A stretch of 64,000 bases of DNA, taken from assembly GCA_030686995.1 (NCBI GenBank), contig CM060684.1:8887897-8951896 (forward strand), written 5' to 3'. This DNA comes from Artemisia argyi (Eukaryota; Streptophyta; Magnoliopsida; Asterales; Asteraceae). Each line of letters opens with the position of its first letter. Position 1 is the first letter of the stretch. The translations under genes were made by a program, and so were the position numbers. The notes below the pieces were generated by a model, which saw only the letters and a program-made list of their open reading frames with translations, did not search any database and was not told the DNA's origin. Shown in pieces: positions 1-11,652 of this stretch.

Positions 1-1875
1 GTGCAGAACAATGTGGCTAATTCTGAACCTAATGATATTCCAAACACCCCTAATCATTTTTTTTACAACAATGACACACAAGAAGCTCCTCAAGTTGATA
101 TGCCTACTCCGACTGAACCATCTACTTCTGTTCCTACTCAATCATCTAAATCCTCAATTCCAGCAAGGAAGTCAACAAGGTCTACTAGTCAACCTGCATG
201 GCTAAAGGATTTTGTAACTGGCAAACACAGAGCATCCATGGCAACAAAGTCAAAACAACCAGTATATCCTTTGTTCACTAATGTAGATTTTGCTGATTAT
301 CCAGAAGAGTATGTAGCTTCTTTGGCACATGTTTTGGCTAGTCTGGAACCAACAAGTTATCCTCAAGCTGTTTCAAATCCCAAATGGGTAGATGCTATGG
401 ATAAAGAGTTGTATGCTTTAGATGCTAATGAAACATGGGAAGTCACTGAGTTGCCAGATGGAAAGAAAGCAATTTCTTCAAAGTGGGTGTATAAAATTAA
501 GTTTCTTCCTGATGGTACAGTAGACAAATACAAAGCAAGGTTGGTTATAAGAGGTTTTGATCAAAAGGAAAGCTTGGATTACAAACATACCTTTTATCCA
601 GTGGCAAAGGCTGCTACCATTAGAGTACTTATTGCCATTGCCACTGCCAAGGGGTGGCCTTTGCACCAGTTAGATGTGAATAATGCATTTTTGCATGGTT
701 ATGTAGAAGAAGAGATTTACATGAAGCCACCTGAGGGGTATACAAAAGCTTTGCCTGGTCAAGTATGTAAATTGAACAAGTCTTTGTATTGCCTCAAACA
801 GGCTTCAAGACAATGGAACCAAGAGCTTTCAAAGTTTCTTATTTCACTGGGCTATGTACAGTCAAAGCATGATTACACTTTGTTTGTTAAAGCAAATGGA
901 GAATCATATACAATGGCATTGGTGTATGTTGATGACATTTTGCTCACTGGAAATTGTCCTCAAGAAATTACAGACACTAAGTTAGCTTTTGATAAAAAGT
1001 TCACAATTAAAGACTTGGGTTTGGCAAGATACTTCTTGGGAATTGAATTGTTCAGGACAGACAATGGAACTCATTTGCACCAAAGGAAATATGTTCTTGA
1101 CCTTCTCAAGGATGCTGGATTAACTGCTGCAAAACCTACAAGTTTCCCTCTTCCTCAAAACCTGAAGCTATCATTGGATAAAGGGTCCCCTATACCTGAT
1201 CCAGAGTCATACAGAAGGCTTGTAGGAAGATTACTTTATCTGTCCATGACAAGACCTGATATCTCTTATAGTGTTCAACATCTGAGCCAATTTGTGTCTT
1301 CACCCAAAGAACCACATATGCAAGCAACTCTACATTTACTAAGATATTTGAAAGGAACAATTTCAAAAGGCCTCTTCTATCCAGTACAATCTAATTTGAA
1401 AGTTGCAGGGTTTTCAGATGCTGACTGGGCCTCTTGTTTGATGACTAGAAAGTCCTTAACAGGGTACTGCATATTTCTTGGTCATTCTTTAATTTCATGG
1501 AAGACAAAGAAGCAAGCTACAGTGTCTAGGTCCTCCACTGAGGCAGAGTATAGGAGTATGGCCACAACTACTTGTGAACTTGTTTGGTTGACCTATCTGC
1601 TAAAGGATCTTCATGTTCAAGTCAAGGTACCAATAACACTGTTCTGTGACAACAAAGCTGCTCAGCAAATAGCAGCCAATCCCTGTTACCATGAAAGAAC
1701 CAAGCACCTTGACATTGACTGTCATTTTACAAGAGACAAAGTGCAAGATGGTTTCTTACAAACTGCTTATATTCCTACTAATCTACAACTGGCTGACATC
1801 ATGACTAAAGCTCTAGGAGCAGCTCAGCATACGTTTTTGTCTGACAAGTTGGGACTTCAAGAAGTTCCAACTTGA
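1..1875 (+). CDS. Copia (RE1-like) retrotransposon polyprotein, 3' part (reverse transcriptase and RNase H)
   Basis: The frame is open from the first base, so the gag, protease and integrase parts lie left of the window. The visible 624 residues hold a Copia reverse transcriptase (entry motif around SSKWVYKIKF near residue 160, LDVNNAFLHG near 225, catalytic YVDD near 310) and a C-terminal RNase H (acidic residues in DADW, STEAEY and CDNK). The protein normally copies element RNA into DNA inside cytoplasmic particles. There is no internal stop. The stop at 1873-1875 is followed at once by a purine-rich tract and an LTR, which is the normal Copia layout. Similarity to RE1-type elements is from memory of the family. 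Whether the whole element is intact cannot be judged here. Confidence 0.93.
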   Translation: MQNNVANSEPNDIPNTPNHFFYNNDTQEAPQVDMPTPTEPSTSVPTQSSKSSIPARKSTRSTSQPAWLKDFVTGKHRASMATKSKQPVYPLFTNVDFADYPEEYVASLAHVLASLEPTSYPQAVSNPKWVDAMDKELYALDANETWEVTELPDGKKAISSKWVYKIKFLPDGTVDKYKARLVIRGFDQKESLDYKHTFYPVAKAATIRVLIAIATAKGWPLHQLDVNNAFLHGYVEEEIYMKPPEGYTKALPGQVCKLNKSLYCLKQASRQWNQELSKFLISLGYVQSKHDYTLFVKANGESYTMALVYVDDILLTGNCPQEITDTKLAFDKKFTIKDLGLARYFLGIELFRTDNGTHLHQRKYVLDLLKDAGLTAAKPTSFPLPQNLKLSLDKGSPIPDPESYRRLVGRLLYLSMTRPDISYSVQHLSQFVSSPKEPHMQATLHLLRYLKGTISKGLFYPVQSNLKVAGFSDADWASCLMTRKSLTGYCIFLGHSLISWKTKKQATVSRSSTEAEYRSMATTTCELVWLTYLLKDLHVQVKVPITLFCDNKAAQQIAANPCYHERTKHLDIDCHFTRDKVQDGFLQTAYIPTNLQLADIMTKALGAAQHTFLSDKLGLQEVPT

Positions 1876-1883
1876 GGGGAGGC

Positions 1884-2097
1884 TATGGAATTATTAATGT
1901 CATTTGTACAATAGTTCAAACTATAAGGACTATTAGTGTAAATAGTTTAAATGTTAGTTAGAATCGTATATAACTCATTTCTCACTTCATTTTGTATTAA
2001 CACCTTCAATAATGATAATTATTTTCTCTCCCAATTCTGTTTCCGCATAAACTTTGATAAAAGGGTTTGTGAAAGTATCCAAAATTTTCACCTAACA
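1884..2097 (+). mobile_element. 3' LTR of the left Copia element
   Basis: The polypurine tract GAGGGGAGGC (1874-1883) directly precedes this short segment, which ends in CTAACA, the usual right end of a plant Copia LTR. The left end reads TATGG instead of a clean TG, so it has mutated or really starts at 1886. The other LTR is outside the window, so neither length nor target duplication can be checked. Confidence 0.7.
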
Positions 2098-2259
2098 TGA
2101 AAGTAAAACTAAACAAACTAAAATGGTGTTTGGTTAATCTATAGTATCAACAAAACCAAAAATTTAATGGTTAAAATCACAATTTTTGTGTTAATAAGCC
2201 TGAGTGCACTATTTGAATGCATGTGAAAGCCAATAACAATAACCAGAATAACACACTAG

Positions 2260-2397
<138 letters not shown>

Positions 2398-2404
2398 GTT
2401 AAAA

Positions 2405-2793
2405 ATGAGTATGGCAACCGAGACGACTCGAACATTTGATCAACCTTTCATAAGTGATTGTCCTTACTATGCACGTACACATATTACGAAGGTATGCATG
2501 TATAACAAAGCTTGATACGAAAGCAAAATGTAGTTTGTTTCAAAGTACATATTTGAATAACTTCAAAAGCTCATATATATAATAGATAGAAGTTTGATTC
2601 ATTCTCAACCCTCGTGAGACATATTGAGTGTTCATCATACCTTTATCTCACAAACAATGGTCGTCGGATCGGGCAGGCATAGGTGCCATGGTGGTTGCTA
2701 GTGGTGTGTTCAATCCGCATCATTGTCATCCCCAAAAATAAAAGCATCAAACCGATCACAATTAACCCAAAATTTGCTTATTATTACTTCCAC
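2405..2793. repeat. Dispersed repeat segment, paralogous to 57118-57440
   Basis: The stretch from about 2505 to 2793 matches 57118-57440 in order: the AAAGCTTGATA start, the phrase GGTGCCATGGTGGTTGCTAG, and the CCAAAAATAAAAG block. The 57-kb copy has about 50 extra bases after GTGTGTT. Shorter pieces recur near 23355, 27250 and 53660. The first bases (2405-2470) resemble the tRNA-related box seen in the SINE-like copies near 49.9 kb. No coding potential. Confidence 0.75.
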
Positions 2794-4123
2794 GAGTAAA
2801 CTGCAAAAATCGTCCCTGTGGTTTTCTCAGATTGCAAAAAACATCCCTGTGGTTGGCTAATTGCAGGCGGCCTCCCTGTGGGGGGAAACTTTTCATCATT
2901 TTGGTCCCTGGCTTTAACTGGCGTTAAATGAATTCTGTTAGTAATTACAAGTTTAGTCCTTGTGGCCCATGACCGTTGCAGTGTCCATCCTTTTTTCGTC
3001 CGTTTTAACGTTTTCATCCGTTTTTACTTGTTTTCGTCCATTTTTTTTACGTTTTACTTCTTTTTTTACGTTTTCGTCTATTTTTTGACGTTTTTGTCCG
3101 TTTCTTTACGTTTTAATTTGTTATTTTTACGTTTTCGTCGGTTTTTTAACACTTTCATCTGTTTTTTTTTTACGTTTTCATCTGTTATTTTACGTTTTAG
3201 TCCAGTTTCTTACGTTTTAATCAATTTTTTACGTTTTCGTCTATTTTTTTAGTTCAGTTTCTTGATGAAATAAAAAAAACGGGCGAAAACGTAAGAGACC
3301 GGACTAAAATGTAAAATAATAAATGAAACGTAAAAAAAAGACGAAACGTAAAAAACGGACGAAAACATAAAAATACGGAGCAAAACACAAAGAAACGGAC
3401 GAAAACGTCAAAAAACGGATGAAATCGTAAAAAAATAGACGAAAACTTAGGAAACCATACTAAAACGTAAAATAGTAGACGAAAACATGAGAAAGCACAC
3501 TCAAACGTAAAAAAACGTAAAAAGGCATAAGAAAACGTAAAAAAACGGGCGAAAACGAAAAAACAAAAAAAAAAAAACGCAAGTAAACTGACGATAATGT
3601 AAGAAAACAAAACGGATGAAATCATAAAAAAACGGACGAATAATGTAAAAAAACAGACGAAAACGTAAAAAAATGGACAAAAACGTAAGAAACTGGACTA
3701 AAACATAAAATAACAGATGAAAACGTAAAAAAACAGATGAAAGTGTTAAAAAAAACCGACGAAAACATAAAAATAACAAATTAAAACGTAAAGAAACAAA
3801 CGAAAACGTCAAAAAATAGACGAAAACGTAAAAAACGAAGTAAAACGTAAAAAAACAGGACGAAAACAAGCGAAAGCTGACGAAAACACGTAAAAACGGA
3901 TGAAAACGTTAAAACGGACGAAAAAAGGATGGACACTGCAACGGTCATGGGCCACAAGGACTAAACTTGTAATTACTAACAGAATTCATTTAACGTCAGT
4001 TAAAGCCAGGGACCAAAATGATGAAAAGTTTCCCCCCACAGGGAGGCCGCCTCCAATTAGCCAACCACAGAGATGTTTTTTGCAATCTGAGAAAACCACA
4101 GGGACGATTTTTGCAGTTTACTC
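2794..4123. mobile_element. Non-autonomous fold-back Mutator-like element (MULE)
   Basis: A 1330-bp inverted repeat. The ends GAGTAAACTGCAAAAATCG and its reverse complement are flanked by a perfect 10-bp target duplication TTACTTCCAC (2784-2793 and 4124-4133); 9-11 bp is typical of the Mutator superfamily. Each arm is about 460 bp. The outer 180 bp are unique; inside, both arms and the loop are built from degenerate units of about 18 bp, a T-run followed by ACGTTTTCGTC on the left and the complement on the right. The reading frames at 2784-3017 and 3900-4175 are the same arm read twice and are not genes. No transposase. An unfilled copy of the target lies near 57434. Confidence 0.9.
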
Positions 4124-4133
4124 TTACTTCCAC

Positions 4134-5840
4134 CCATTATTCTTACTCTTGAAACGTTCTTCTTATTATTCTTAAACTTTGTGTTCATGTATACACAACA
4201 ACGTAACTAGCATCTACCTATACATGCATACGTACGGAAGATTAATATCAAACATTTAACTTGTACCCAGCTTTTTATTTAACAGCTTATCTAATCCTAT
4301 AATAAGCAGACACACACAACCAGTTTTCTCCAACGTACTAGTACTTTATGCAGTTTTAAATGGCCTAAAAAAACTTCATACATAAATAAGCCGGTAAGCA
4401 CATTTTTGGTCCTTGCCAATACTCCGCTAGAGATAACTATTTGATGAAAAGGTAACATTCATTGTAGCTGATTTAAACCTTCTTTTCCTTTTATGCCTAT
4501 ATAAAACTCTGAATACCAATATCAATTTTAGATACAAGTTAATGTTATAAGATCAGCGGTAAACTGATTGAGGAATAAATTCAAAACTATTTGAAACCAT
4601 TTACAAAACTATTTTGTGATATACCAAAATGGAAAGTTGAACAATAATATTTGAACGGATGGAATACATTTTGGTGAAACAAGTGACAAACGTATGTCAC
4701 GTTAAACATAAATCATATACAAGCATTACATCATAAGTCATAACGTTCTACAGAGAAAGACATTCCCACCAATTTGGATGAATAATGGGGAAATATGCTT
4801 CGTGATTCTGCAAGCTCGTCAATGGAGTTCTAATGCTACCATTTGGAATATCATCATGTAAATTTACAACTATGGATATTCAGGGTTATCTTCTGCAAAA
4901 CCATTCGAAAAATAGTTTAGTCAATAGAAATATGCTTATGTCCATAACTTTGACCGTCTTGCCTATGCGATTTTATTTAAACTGACATTTTAAAAGCTCT
5001 TTATAAGCAGGATTTGCTCAAGTGTTTGTGATAACCTAATGATCAAACTAAAAGAAATTTAAGAGTTTTTCAAAGTATCACAAGATCAGCTGATGTACTA
5101 TATAGTGTTAGATTTGAAGCAGCAAGACTTAAAGTTGACTTTCAAAGTCAAACAAACAGTTGGTACTAAGCTATTTGCTGATTTATGGATGGCAACAAGG
5201 TTTCCATCACTGTAGTTCCCAATAATCTGATCCGGCTTCATTTGCAACTCTGTTGTAAATTGTTTTCCAACATCCTAATAGAAATCAAGAAGCTCTTATT
5301 ATAACAGCATAAGTATGTATATATTTTAGGGGGTGTTTGGATGTCTTATTAAGCTGATTAGTTAGGATTAAAAGTCAAAACAATTAGATTCATAAAACAT
5401 GCTAACAGTTGATGTAAGAAAACTGAAATGCGAGTTTACTAAACTATATCCTTTAGCTTAAACACCTGATTTGTCAGATTATTCAGTTACATAAATTTGA
5501 AAGTGGTTCTGCTTCTGATCCTTAAAATTACAATAATCACCATGAAATTGCAGAAATCCAAATGTCAGGTTCTTTAGGAAGCAATTCTCGCGCTTGTTTT
5601 GCAGCATCATACTTTTCTATACCCGGTAATAGCTCTCAATCTTCAATCAGGTATATCAGCTGCAGTTTGTGTCAATCTTAACCGTCCTTCCCTATACCCA
5701 CACTTTTTATTGATCCAATCACCAAGAGTGTTAAAGTCATTAATACTAGTGCTTGTGTTAAATTCATTAATACTAGTGACGACTTGAAAGAAGAGTGAGA
5801 TGTTAAAGGAAAAAAGGAGAATTATGTGTTGTTATTAATT
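4134..5840. other. Intergenic, no gene recognised
   Basis: AT-rich sequence with only short unrelated reading frames. Near 5329 the phrase GGGGGTGTTTGGATG looks like one end of a Tourist-type MITE, but I find no matching second end. The start (4134-4180) continues the paralogy with 57.4 kb. Confidence 0.6.
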
Positions 5841-5968
5841 GTCACAATAAACATTCTACCATATGATCATAAATTGGTTCAACGAAAGTATTGAAAACAA
5901 ATTAGCTAAATACGTTGTAAATAGAAATAGTAAAACGATCAAACAATGCAAGTGAAGATAGGCAGCTT

Positions 5969-6199
5969 CTATGGAGAGCAATAAGTAAGTTTGAACACAC
6001 ATTGAGACCATTCACCAACTAAACTTAACGAAGAGCTTGTTAGTGTTTCCCGTTCTCCTTCGAGACCATTTCTTATTTCACAACATTTGAGGTCTGGCCA
6101 ATTTCCAGATTTGTTTTCCATCACCCCAATATCAATTAGCTTCAAGAAGTAATCAACGGCTTTGAGCCTCATATGAAGATGCGCCTCTACGTACAGGGT
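5969..6199 (-). other. Possible extra 3' exon of receptor gene A
   Basis: An open frame of about 76 codons follows a plausible splice acceptor (TTTGCTAG then ACCCTG, exon start 6199) and ends at 5969. It is retained in unit B (30095-30349), where an acceptor is also present but a small insertion breaks the frame. A good donor (GTGAGTAAA, GT at 6779-6778) sits just beyond the stop of exon 4. This suggests an ancestral fifth exon reached only if the exon 4 frame stays open. The residues do not match a post-LRR domain I know. It could instead be a fragment of an unrelated gene. Confidence 0.35.
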
Positions 6200-6314
6200 C
6201 TAGCAAATAGAAAACAATGTATCAAAGAGGAGTACCGACTACCGAGTTGTTAATAAACAAGCCTAGCTCATTTAGGCATATACTCGACTTAGCTTGGATT
6301 GTTAACACCCTGAC

Positions 6315-6368
6315 TAGATCCGCCACTGCTTGATCCTGAGTTAGATCCGCCACTGCTTGATCCTGAGT
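6315..6368. repeat. Perfect 27-bp tandem duplication
   Basis: Two identical adjacent copies of a 27-bp unit (6315-6341 and 6342-6368) beginning TAGATCCGCCACTGC. It is absent from unit B, so it arose after the receptor duplication or was lost in B. Confidence 0.9.
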
Positions 6369-6834
6369 TTATGGGAGAGTGCAACCTTAAAAAACCAAGA
6401 AACTACTTTAGCTTATATGCAATTGTGCCATTAGTATGAAATTAAAATGCAATCAAGAATCTTTGAAAACAATTAATAATTGCATTTTATCAATGGACCG
6501 TCTACCATCTTTTTGAAACTTTAACATCTTGAACACAATAAGGGACCAAAAGTGTAACAAGTTTTATAATGGATATCGTTATATAAATTTTGGTATTTAG
6601 AGACCAAAAAATATAATTTGGAATAACTATAAGGACCATCGTGTAATTTACTTTCTTTTTTCTTTTTACAAAGCTAGTATTATTTTGTTCCAATAATTTT
6701 TGTTGGCCAATCTCAAATTCGATATTAAAATAAGAGAAAAATGAATTTAGAAAACAAGGAAAGTGCGTTATTTACTCACCAATGCTCCGAAGACGATCCC
6801 TTAATATGGCTGTGTTTTTTATAAGTAGCACTCT

Positions 6835-9800
6835 TTAACATTCTGATTTACCAAGATCCTCTGGTAGCTTCTCAAGAAGAGCACAATCCTCAAGGTTGAG
6901 ATAATTCAGATGTTTTAACATACAGATACTATCTGGAAGATATTTAATACTTGTAGCCGACAAATTTAGCCTCTCCAAAGATTCTAACTGGCCAATGTCC
7001 TCAGGCAACTTCTCAAGAAGAGCACAACCATAAAGATTGAGTGACTTCAGACGTTTCAACATACAAATGCTATCAGGAAGATGTTTAATTATTGTCCTCA
7101 ACAAAGTTAGTCTCTCCAGAGATTCTAATTGGCCAATGTCCTCAGGCAACTTCCCAAGACAAGAACAGTCTCTAACATCGAGCGACTTCAGGCGTTGTAG
7201 CATGCAGATGCTATCTGGAAGAAATTCAATCTTCTTACTCCTCACAACTAGCTCCTCTAAGCATTCTAATTGGCCAAGATCCTCTGGTAACTTCTCAAGA
7301 AGAGCACAACCATCAAGATTGAGCGACTTCAGATGTTTTAACATACAAATGCTATCTGGAAGATGTTCTATCTTCTCAGAGTACAAATTGAGCGTTTCTA
7401 GACATTCTAACTGGCCAAGATCTTTGGGAAACTCTGGAATATTTTCGCATCTGAGTTCCAGTTTTTGTAGACATTGTAAACTACAAATCATGTCTGAAAA
7501 TTTCTCTAAGTCTGTGCAAGCACATAGACCAAAAGAAATAAGCTTCTCAATATTTCCAACTGATGACGGTAGATATTCTTCATATTTACAATAAAACCTA
7601 AACTTTGGGAGATTACTGTTGGGGTGCAATGGGCATGAATCTATGGACTCACCAGACAGATATAAAGTATCTGAAGAACAATTAACCTCGGGCGCCTCAC
7701 ATCTACTGGAAAAATTAAAATTTTTAAACCTCAAACAACGGTTTAAGTATAAGTAGACAACTTTTCTTAGACATCCAATGGGAGCCTTAATTTCTACCAA
7801 CACATCACAATCGTCAAGATCTAACTTCTCAAGATTTGGAATCAGCTCAAGGTCAAGGCTCCTCAACCTTGATTTAAAAAGGTTGAGGATTTTGAGATTT
7901 GGACATGCAACAGGCACGTGAAGTTCTACAAAATTAGCACAACCAGAAAGAGATAACGTTTCGAGATTCGGAGTCAACCCCAGGTCAAAGGTTCTTAACT
8001 TTGAGCGACTGATATTGAGATGCTTGAGCTTTTGACAACTAAATGGCATGCAAAGTTCTTCTAAATTACCAGAACTTTCAAGAGATAACGTTTCGAGATT
8101 CGGAGTCAACCCCAGGTTAAAGGTTCTTAACTTTGAGTCACTGATATTGAGATGCTTGAGCTTTTGACAACTACTAAATGGCATGCAAAGTTCTTCTAAA
8201 TTATCAGATCTTTCAAGAGATAACGTCTCAATATTCGGAGTCAACCCCAGGTCAAAGGTTCTTAACTTTGAGCGACTGATATCGAGATGCTTGAGCTTTT
8301 GACAACTAAATGGCATGCAAAGTTCTTCTAAATTACCAGAACTTTCAAGAGATAACGTCTCAATATTTGGAGTCAACCCAAAGTCAAAGGTTGTCAATTT
8401 TGACTGAGAGAGAGAAAGGAATTTGAGTTTTATTAGAACCTGCCAGCAAAAATAAGACAAAGATTAATATTAGCATATTAACAAACCAATAAATGAATAG
8501 CTTTATTACGAATTATGCAAAACAATCAATCAACAGTTATTCTACCTTTCTATCTCCCTCTTCCCAAAGTTGTACCATTCTTCTGCCGTGCTCCATTTCA
8601 AGTCCAACAAGATTGTTTGCTTGAAATGTTTTGGGTAAATACAAGAAAGGGTAATTCTCACATTTTAGATATTTTAAAGAATTTGTGAAGCATTGCCTGA
8701 TATCATCAAATCTCATATCACTTTTAGAATCATAATGATCACTTTCAGAATCATGATTTGCAAGACATCCAAGTATCTTCAGTTTTCCAAGACCTTTCAT
8801 AACAATTCTAGCAATTCTGTTGGACTTATCATCAAATTTCAGATCACTTTTAGAATCAAAATATGCAAAGTTCACTTCAAGATATCGAAGTTCCTTCATT
8901 TTTCCAAGACCTTTCATAACAATTCTCGAATTTCTTCTCCACAAATCAAGTTTTAGACATCTTGTTGCTTCAGTACCCTAAAATCCAAAAACAATGTCAG
9001 AAGTCAGAACAAATGAAAATGTATTAGGTTTCTCCACCTTACAAGTAAACTGATCTTTACCTTGTCATTAGCCAATATATCTTCAATTTCCTGGTGAATC
9101 CACAATCGGCTATGTTTGTTAGGCTCATCGGGGTGCTCACGACAAACAATGTTCTTTCCCATTTCTTCTATATGGTCATGCATGCCCAAGTACCCATATT
9201 TATCAACAGTTATGAGAGATCTCTGCTCAAGAACTTTTAAACCAATTCTAGCATGAAATCCACAGCTTTCAAGAATTCTGATTGCACCTTTTTTCGTCTC
9301 GCCTTTCAATATGCATGCAATGTCTAGAAATATTTGCTGATAATCATCCTCAAGACTGTTGAAGCTTAACTCTAGCTTCTCGAGAGTCTCCTTCAAGGGA
9401 ATATTTTTTAGTCTTTCTATGGCATCTTCCCATTCAGCCATATCTTTCCCACAGAGAAATGAACCCAAGACTTCGACTGTTAAGGGAAGACCAGCAGCAT
9501 AACGAACAACTTTTCCAGACAGCTCTTCGTATCCTTGAAGTGGATCCTCTCTTCCAAATGCATACCTACTAAAGAGGGAAGTTGCTTCCTGGTCTGATAA
9601 GAGAGCAATATCACGAATCACGTCCACTGATCTGGGTGCTTTCAATACTTGTTCATCTCTTGTTGTAATGAGAATTCTACTTCCTGGCTTAAACCATTTA
9701 GCCTCACCGGCTAATGCCTCAAGTTGTTTCATGTGATCCACATCATCTAGAACAAGAAGAACCTTTTTACCGCACATCCTCCTTTTCATCATGTCTTTCC

Positions 9801-10887
9801 CGTCATCAACACTATTTAGAGTGACGTGTTCATTTAGTACATTTGAAAGGACCTGTTCTTGTAAATTCTTCAAACCAGACACTGAGCCATTTGAAACTTC
9901 TCTCACATTCCCAACAAAGCTTATAGCTTCGAAATCATTAGATAGATTATCAAAAACAGCTCTCGCCGTAGTTGTCTTCCCAGCCCCTCCCATGCCCTTG
10001 ATCCCTATCATGCGAACTTCATCACTACCAACTTCTAAAGATGAAACAACATCCTTTACTCGAGTCTCCATGCCGACTAACTTTTCATCAAAGCCAAAAC
10101 TGATGGAACGTAACTCTAGTGAAATCACTTGAACAATTTCTTTGACGAACTTAGCTTCATGCCTGCATGTATGTAAAAGGTTCCGTTTAGCATAGTCTAA
10201 ATCCAACATAAATAATGTTTTAGATCTATAATCTATTACATACACTCATATACGAAGTAATACTATGTAACATAATACTATAGTCAGTTTTCATGGATGA
10301 CCCTATACTCGGTAGTAATTTAAGAAGAAACTTAAGCAAGGATCGCAAGTAGAGATATGATGAAATAATTACCCATCAAAAGCGTTCTTCAGCTCCCAAC
10401 CAGCCAGATCGGCTGCTTCTTTCAAAGCATCTCTCCATTTCCCAGCAGCCTCTTCCTTTTTATGTTTAGCAAAAGCTTGACCAACAGCCCCACTTTGTTT
10501 GCGGACCTCGGTGGGTTCCACGTCATAGAAAACAGGGTAAGCAGTGTGCTCATCCATCTTCTGGCACTCCATAATCTTGACAAGTTCTTCCAAACACCAT
10601 GACGAAGAAGCATAGTTTTTGGAAAAAACAATGATGTAAAATTTGGAGTCTTCTATGGATTTGATGAGATCATCACTGATCCTTTTCCCTTTCTGGATTT
10701 TCTCATCGTCTTTGTATGTGTAAATGCCTTTATCCTTGAGAGCATGATAAAGATGATCAACAATGTTTTTACGGGTGTCTTCGCCCCTGAAACTTAAAAA
10801 AACATCATACTTAAACCCCTTTTGAATGGATGAGCTTGAAGTAGAAGCCATTATTTTTGGTGCAGATGAGTTAGAAGAAGATGCCAT
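6835..10887 (-). CDS. TIR-NBS-LRR disease resistance receptor, gene A (four exons)
   Basis: An intracellular immune receptor of the TNL class: it senses a pathogen effector and its TIR domain then acts as an NAD-cleaving signalling enzyme. Proposed exons on the minus strand are 10887-10373 (TIR), 10162-9061 (NB-ARC), 8977-8546 and 8439-6835 (LRR); all introns are GT-AG and all joins stay in frame, giving 1217 residues. TIR spans about 25-172 with YDVFLSFRG and SSWCLEEL (putative catalytic Glu101). NB-ARC has P-loop GMGGAGKTT (228-236), kinase-2 VLLVLDDVD, RNBS-B SRILITTRDE, GLPL (396-399) and MHD (499-501), all intact. The LRR has four near-identical units of about 45 residues, then four units of about 47 residues with LPDSICML. 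It stops early compared with gene B because of a small frameshift near 6838. Start chosen at the first Met, shared with B. Confidence 0.88.
7873..8409 (-). repeat. Near-identical LRR units at the N-terminal side of gene A
   Basis: Four consecutive units of 44-45 residues, each with the pattern SKLRTFDLGLTPN then ETLSL and LKHL. The first three are almost identical in DNA and the fourth is more diverged. Gene B has only one such unit (near 33056-33150), so this block expanded in A or shrank in B by unequal crossing-over. Confidence 0.85.
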
Positions 10888-11060
10888 TGAATAAAAGTAA
10901 TAGATAAGGTGTAAATTATGATGAAACTGATATGGTTGAAAGAGTTTATGTGAAGAAACAAACTAGTTCCTGCTGCTGCTGCTGTGCTGTGTTTTACGTT
11001 TGTTGAGAAACAAAAAGCAACTCATATGGTCTTTTGGTTAATAAAAAAGATTCTGTTTTT
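10888..11060 (-). promoter_or_regulatory. 5' flank of gene A shared with gene B
   Basis: The bases just upstream of the start codon are nearly the same in gene B (35561-35740), suggesting a common untranslated leader or core promoter. No clear TATA box is visible. In A the similarity breaks off at about 11000-11060 and resumes at 12227, where inserted DNA ends. Confidence 0.45.
10933..10969. repeat. 37-bp direct repeat, copy 1 (copy 2 at 12227-12263)
   Basis: The 37 bases beginning TGGTTGAAAGAGTTTATG occur twice without mismatch, at 10933-10969 and 12227-12263, bracketing about 1.26 kb that is absent from unit B. The sequence following each copy (GCTGCTGC, then a GAGAAACAAAAGC block) is also similar. 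This is a duplication of the proximal upstream region of gene A. Confidence 0.88.
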
Positions 11061-11652
11061 GATATTTATGTTTTCTGTATCTTTATTAATTATCGACATC
11101 AAAAGTGTCACTTCACTGGGACCACACAAAACACAAAATTCCCAACCTAATCATTAAAACTATTACCAAATTACCCCTAACCAAAACTTTAGCTTTTACC
11201 ATACGCAATATTCCCAACCAACAAAAAAAGAACACAAATCAAATCAATAATAAGAAACTAATAAGGTAACTAAGTAGAAATTACCTTATAAGTAATCTAT
11301 ACTCATTTACAACAGCAACTGATTTCTAACAGAATTAATGGAGAATTACAGTTTACGTTAACAAGATAAACAGAGCCTTCTATACTTCACAAATGAATTA
11401 ATTTTATTTATCTAAAATTATGATATCCTCGTTTTCATTTCGTTTTATTATGTGATGATAGTTTGGGTTAATTTGAATGTCCAAGTTTTGAAGCGTGATG
11501 TACAAAGATGCGGTTAGGAAAAGAGGCCGAGTGGAGTAGTGGAATGGTGGATCCTGAATTTATTTGTTACTTTCTTGCTTTTTGTTCCACTTTTTTTCTT
11601 TTTTGACTTTTTGGTTCTTTGTGTTAGATTCTTTACCAACATGATAAAGACC

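Noticed and set aside
2962..3869. Phe-rich reading frames on both strands (2962-3252, 3254-3625, 3501-3869)
   Set aside because: They are translations of the TTTTACGTTTTCGTC units in the fold-back element; composition explains the open frames.
5329..5360. Tourist MITE
   Set aside because: Only one end (GGGGGTGTTTGGATG) is present; no partner end found within 1.5 kb.
7037..7594. 185-residue plus-strand frame opposite the receptor LRR
   Set aside because: Shadow of gene A exon 4; the regular LRR codons keep the opposite strand open. The same holds for 31910-32713 opposite gene B and 9791-10132, 34457-34858 opposite the NB-ARC exons.
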